NCBI GenBank assembly: GCA_036389715.1
Contig: DASVWH010000243.1
Span: 1-25,371, forward strand
Direction of reading: 5' to 3'
Source: DASVWH01 sp036389715
GTDB taxonomy: Bacteria > Acidobacteriota > Blastocatellia > Pyrinomonadales > Pyrinomonadaceae
DNA length: 25,371 bases
The notes under the pieces were generated by a model that worked only from the letters and a program-made list of their open reading frames with translations, had not been told where the DNA came from and made no database searches. Shown here in pieces: positions 25,301 to 25,371 of the stretch (within the stretch, counting starts at the first letter, position 1; each line of letters starts with the position of its first letter). Position numbers and translations under genes: made by a program.

Positions 25301-25371
25301 ACCTGGTATGAACACCAGAACCTGCGCGATGAGCGGGCCGAAGCCTTCACCTCTTTGCTCTGGGAGGGAGT
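19388..25371 (+). CDS. Bacterial alpha-2-macroglobulin family protein, 3' end cut by window edge
   Basis: Bacterial alpha-2-macroglobulins are large envelope proteins that trap attacking proteases by a bait region and a reactive thioester. At least 1994 residues are present with no stop. An N-terminal signal sequence (MSHLKSVLCLVLIELIFLGG, probable cleavage after ASA near residue 27) has no lipobox, so the protein is probably periplasmic or secreted rather than lipid-anchored. An Ig-like MG region follows; the A2M_N-type domain starts near residue 702 (DDRKIYRPGEEVHIKGW), the A2M core near 1332 (ALAFFAAALPTDAEG), and the thioester motif CSEQ lies at 1544-1547 (YECSEQ), with Cys1544 and Gln1547 intact. 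The likely bait region is the Ser/Ala/Met-rich stretch around 1270-1320. The start could also be ATG 19373; neither has a strong ribosome binding site. No pbpC is visible next to it inside the window. Confidence 0.93.
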   Translation, partial: MSHLKSVLCLVLIELIFLGGIPQASARADASSPRDRKMHAASNEDEQGRGDADGEQKQGLQFRLSEGSEQPPAQAPANVAPVVRLSESEVQSVLKRLPPPKAVPADEQEFALRDRSLPPPRTGKTINVSFPAAEQVRPPEASAAGPLDVLRFTPEGEVPLAPQLSVTFSQPMVAVTSNDELAAQAAPVRLTPQPAGKWRWVGTRTLLFVPDGRFPMATQYSVQVPAGTRAANGATLAAARTWSFATPAPQVRTSYPRDESQPRDTLMFVEFDQRIDPAAVLRTIKVRGNNVPLQTRLATPEEIAADPTVQQLAKAAVAGRWLAFRVINPASGETQLALPGDAAINVSIGPGTPSAEGPRTTTKAQEFSFRTYGAFRVVSSECGYDRKCSPFDQWTIHFSNPLDLAAFDKAQVRVEPQVEGMKIRAYYNTLVMEGIKKGRTTYKVTLAPSIKDIFGQTLGAGANVTFNVGSAPPSLVASKYGFVVLDPSGPPQFSVFSVNHSQLKVRLYAVEPEDWPKYVSYMRFISDYYDKTAATQQTPPGRLLMSKTVNVQARPDELVETRLDLTPALKGSVGQVVMVVESGTGLKKRERQSVEAWVQVTNIGLDAFVDNTGLVAWATSLKDGAPLKGVELSILPLGIKGTTALYGLARLPLGQSETAGQGQSLLVARQGRDVAILPENDEWWSQGSNWYKRQSADTLRWYVFDDRKIYRPGEEVHIKGWIRRIGGGQTGDVGLPGATAATGISYVLKDSQGNEIKRGTLPLNALGGFDTSFKLPGTMNLGGAQLELNALNATVAGATEYHSFQVEEFRRPEFEVAAQTSEGPHFVGSHAEASVTASYFAGGGLPDTAVAWRVTSTPANFTPPNRDDYTFGEWVPWWVSHGPAGARRTETYTGRTDPAGKHRLRIDFDSVNPPRASSVTAEASVTDVNRQAWTASTTMLVHPADLYVGLRSERTFVQQGEPLVVQAIVTDLDGKAVAGRQVRMRAVLVDWTYNKGEWKQEETNPQECVVKSGSEQVKCTFQPKEGGMYRVSATIMDDRERPNESKLTLWVAGGKTPPKREVEQETVELIPDRREYRPGETAELLVQSPFYPAEGVVTLRRSGIISTEHFRMDKPSYTLRVPIQEGYTPNLIVQVDLNGAATRTDDAGTPDEKLPKRPAFAKGELNLSIPPLSRQLTVKATPRDKALEPGANTSVSLEVRDAAGKPVAGSEVALVVVDEAILALTGYRLNDPTRIFYAQRSGDTQDYHLRKDVLLGNPEVLAAVSRGGAAALLQTEQSAIGGNMQSMITMAPSAAPATARRMRAGVSNFKVDGADKEDQSGAIRLRENFNALAFFAAALPTDAEGRAQVNIKIPDNLTRYRVMAVSVAGGRQFGSGESTITARMPLMVRPSAPRFLNFGDRFELPVVVQNQTDAPMKVDVAVRATNAELTDGAGRRVTVAANDRVEVRLPVMASRAGTARFQIGAVSGRSADAAEIELPVWTPATTEAFATYGEIDDATAVVQPVKAPANIFKQFGGLEISTSSTQLQELTDAVLYLMAYPYECSEQLASRILGIAALRDVLAAFQARGLPKPEEMLAAVARDLKRLQGLQNDDGGFAFWRRGDESWPYVSIHVAHALERAREKNFDVPAGMLEKSRRYLREIEGHIPHIYGIDARRALVSYALYVRNRMGERDAAKARKLIAEAGLEKLSLESVGWLLSVLSNDPGSKAEVAAIRRHLNNRATETAATAHFASSYSDGDYLLLNSDRRADGVILEALIGDQPTSDLIPKIVRGLLGHRRQGRWENTQENVFILLALDRYFGVYEKATPDFVARAWLGESYAGQQEFRGRSTARQQVNVPMRILSETDGAQNLVLSKTGTGRLYYRVGMQYAPASLKLDAADYGFTVERVYEAVNNPADVRREADGTWHIKAGATVRVRLTMAAPARRYHVALVDPLPAGLEALNPALAVTGSLPQDQKDEGPSPGRWWMRTWYEHQNLRDERAEAFTSLLWEG

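Noticed and set aside
24146..25315. 389-codon minus-strand frame opposite the alpha-2-macroglobulin
   Set aside because: It lies wholly inside a gene with clear family motifs and has no motif of its own.

Overview
The window is high-GC DNA with densely packed genes on both strands, short intergenic gaps, and long open frames opposite most genes, as expected at this base composition. No rRNA, tRNA, CRISPR array, transposase or phage gene was recognised. The gene set (arginine genes, a complete branched-chain amino acid ABC transporter, two glycine-zipper stress-type proteins, an S9 peptidase, a large bacterial alpha-2-macroglobulin) and the heptamer-type intergenic repeats suggest a chromosomal segment of a soil-type bacterium, perhaps Acidobacteriota (Blastocatellia-like). 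That assignment is inference from gene content only; no marker gene is present to prove it.

Layout. 1-2579 (minus): argR, argG and a P-loop protein of unknown function cut by the left edge, apparently one operon. 2587-2626: a cluster of TGCAT half-sites between divergent argR and argH, a likely arginine-repressor operator. 2721-4124 (plus): argH. 4198-9579 (minus): livK-livH-livM-livG-livF, a complete high-affinity branched-chain amino acid uptake system with a putative promoter at 9855-9884, a long leader, and heptamer-repeat hairpins between livH/livM and livG/livF. 10095-10673 (plus): glycine-zipper stress-type protein. 10767-12269 (plus): aromatic-amino-acid-type PLP decarboxylase. 12466-14739 (plus): exported S9 prolyl-oligopeptidase-type peptidase. 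14839-15138 (plus): Dabb protein. 15285-16212 (minus): an Asn-rich lipoprotein and, upstream of it, a second glycine-zipper protein closely related to the first. 16213-17002: a gene-free stretch of about 790 bp with several dyads. 17003-25371 (plus): tandem-GNAT protein, PhzF-family protein, DUF4186 protein, and a large thioester alpha-2-macroglobulin cut by the right edge.

How the genes fit together. ArgG and ArgH catalyse the last two steps of arginine synthesis, and ArgR very probably controls both transcription units from the shared 142-bp gap. The five liv genes encode one import machine: LivK captures substrate outside the membrane, LivH and LivM form the channel, LivG and LivF hydrolyse ATP. 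The remaining genes look like independent stress, peptide-degradation and envelope-defence functions. The points most worth following up are the atypical ARG-box-like operator, the unassigned P-loop protein in the arginine operon, the inverted heptamer arrays inside the liv operon, the enlarged LivM, and the structured gene-free stretch. No clear new defence or mobile system was found.
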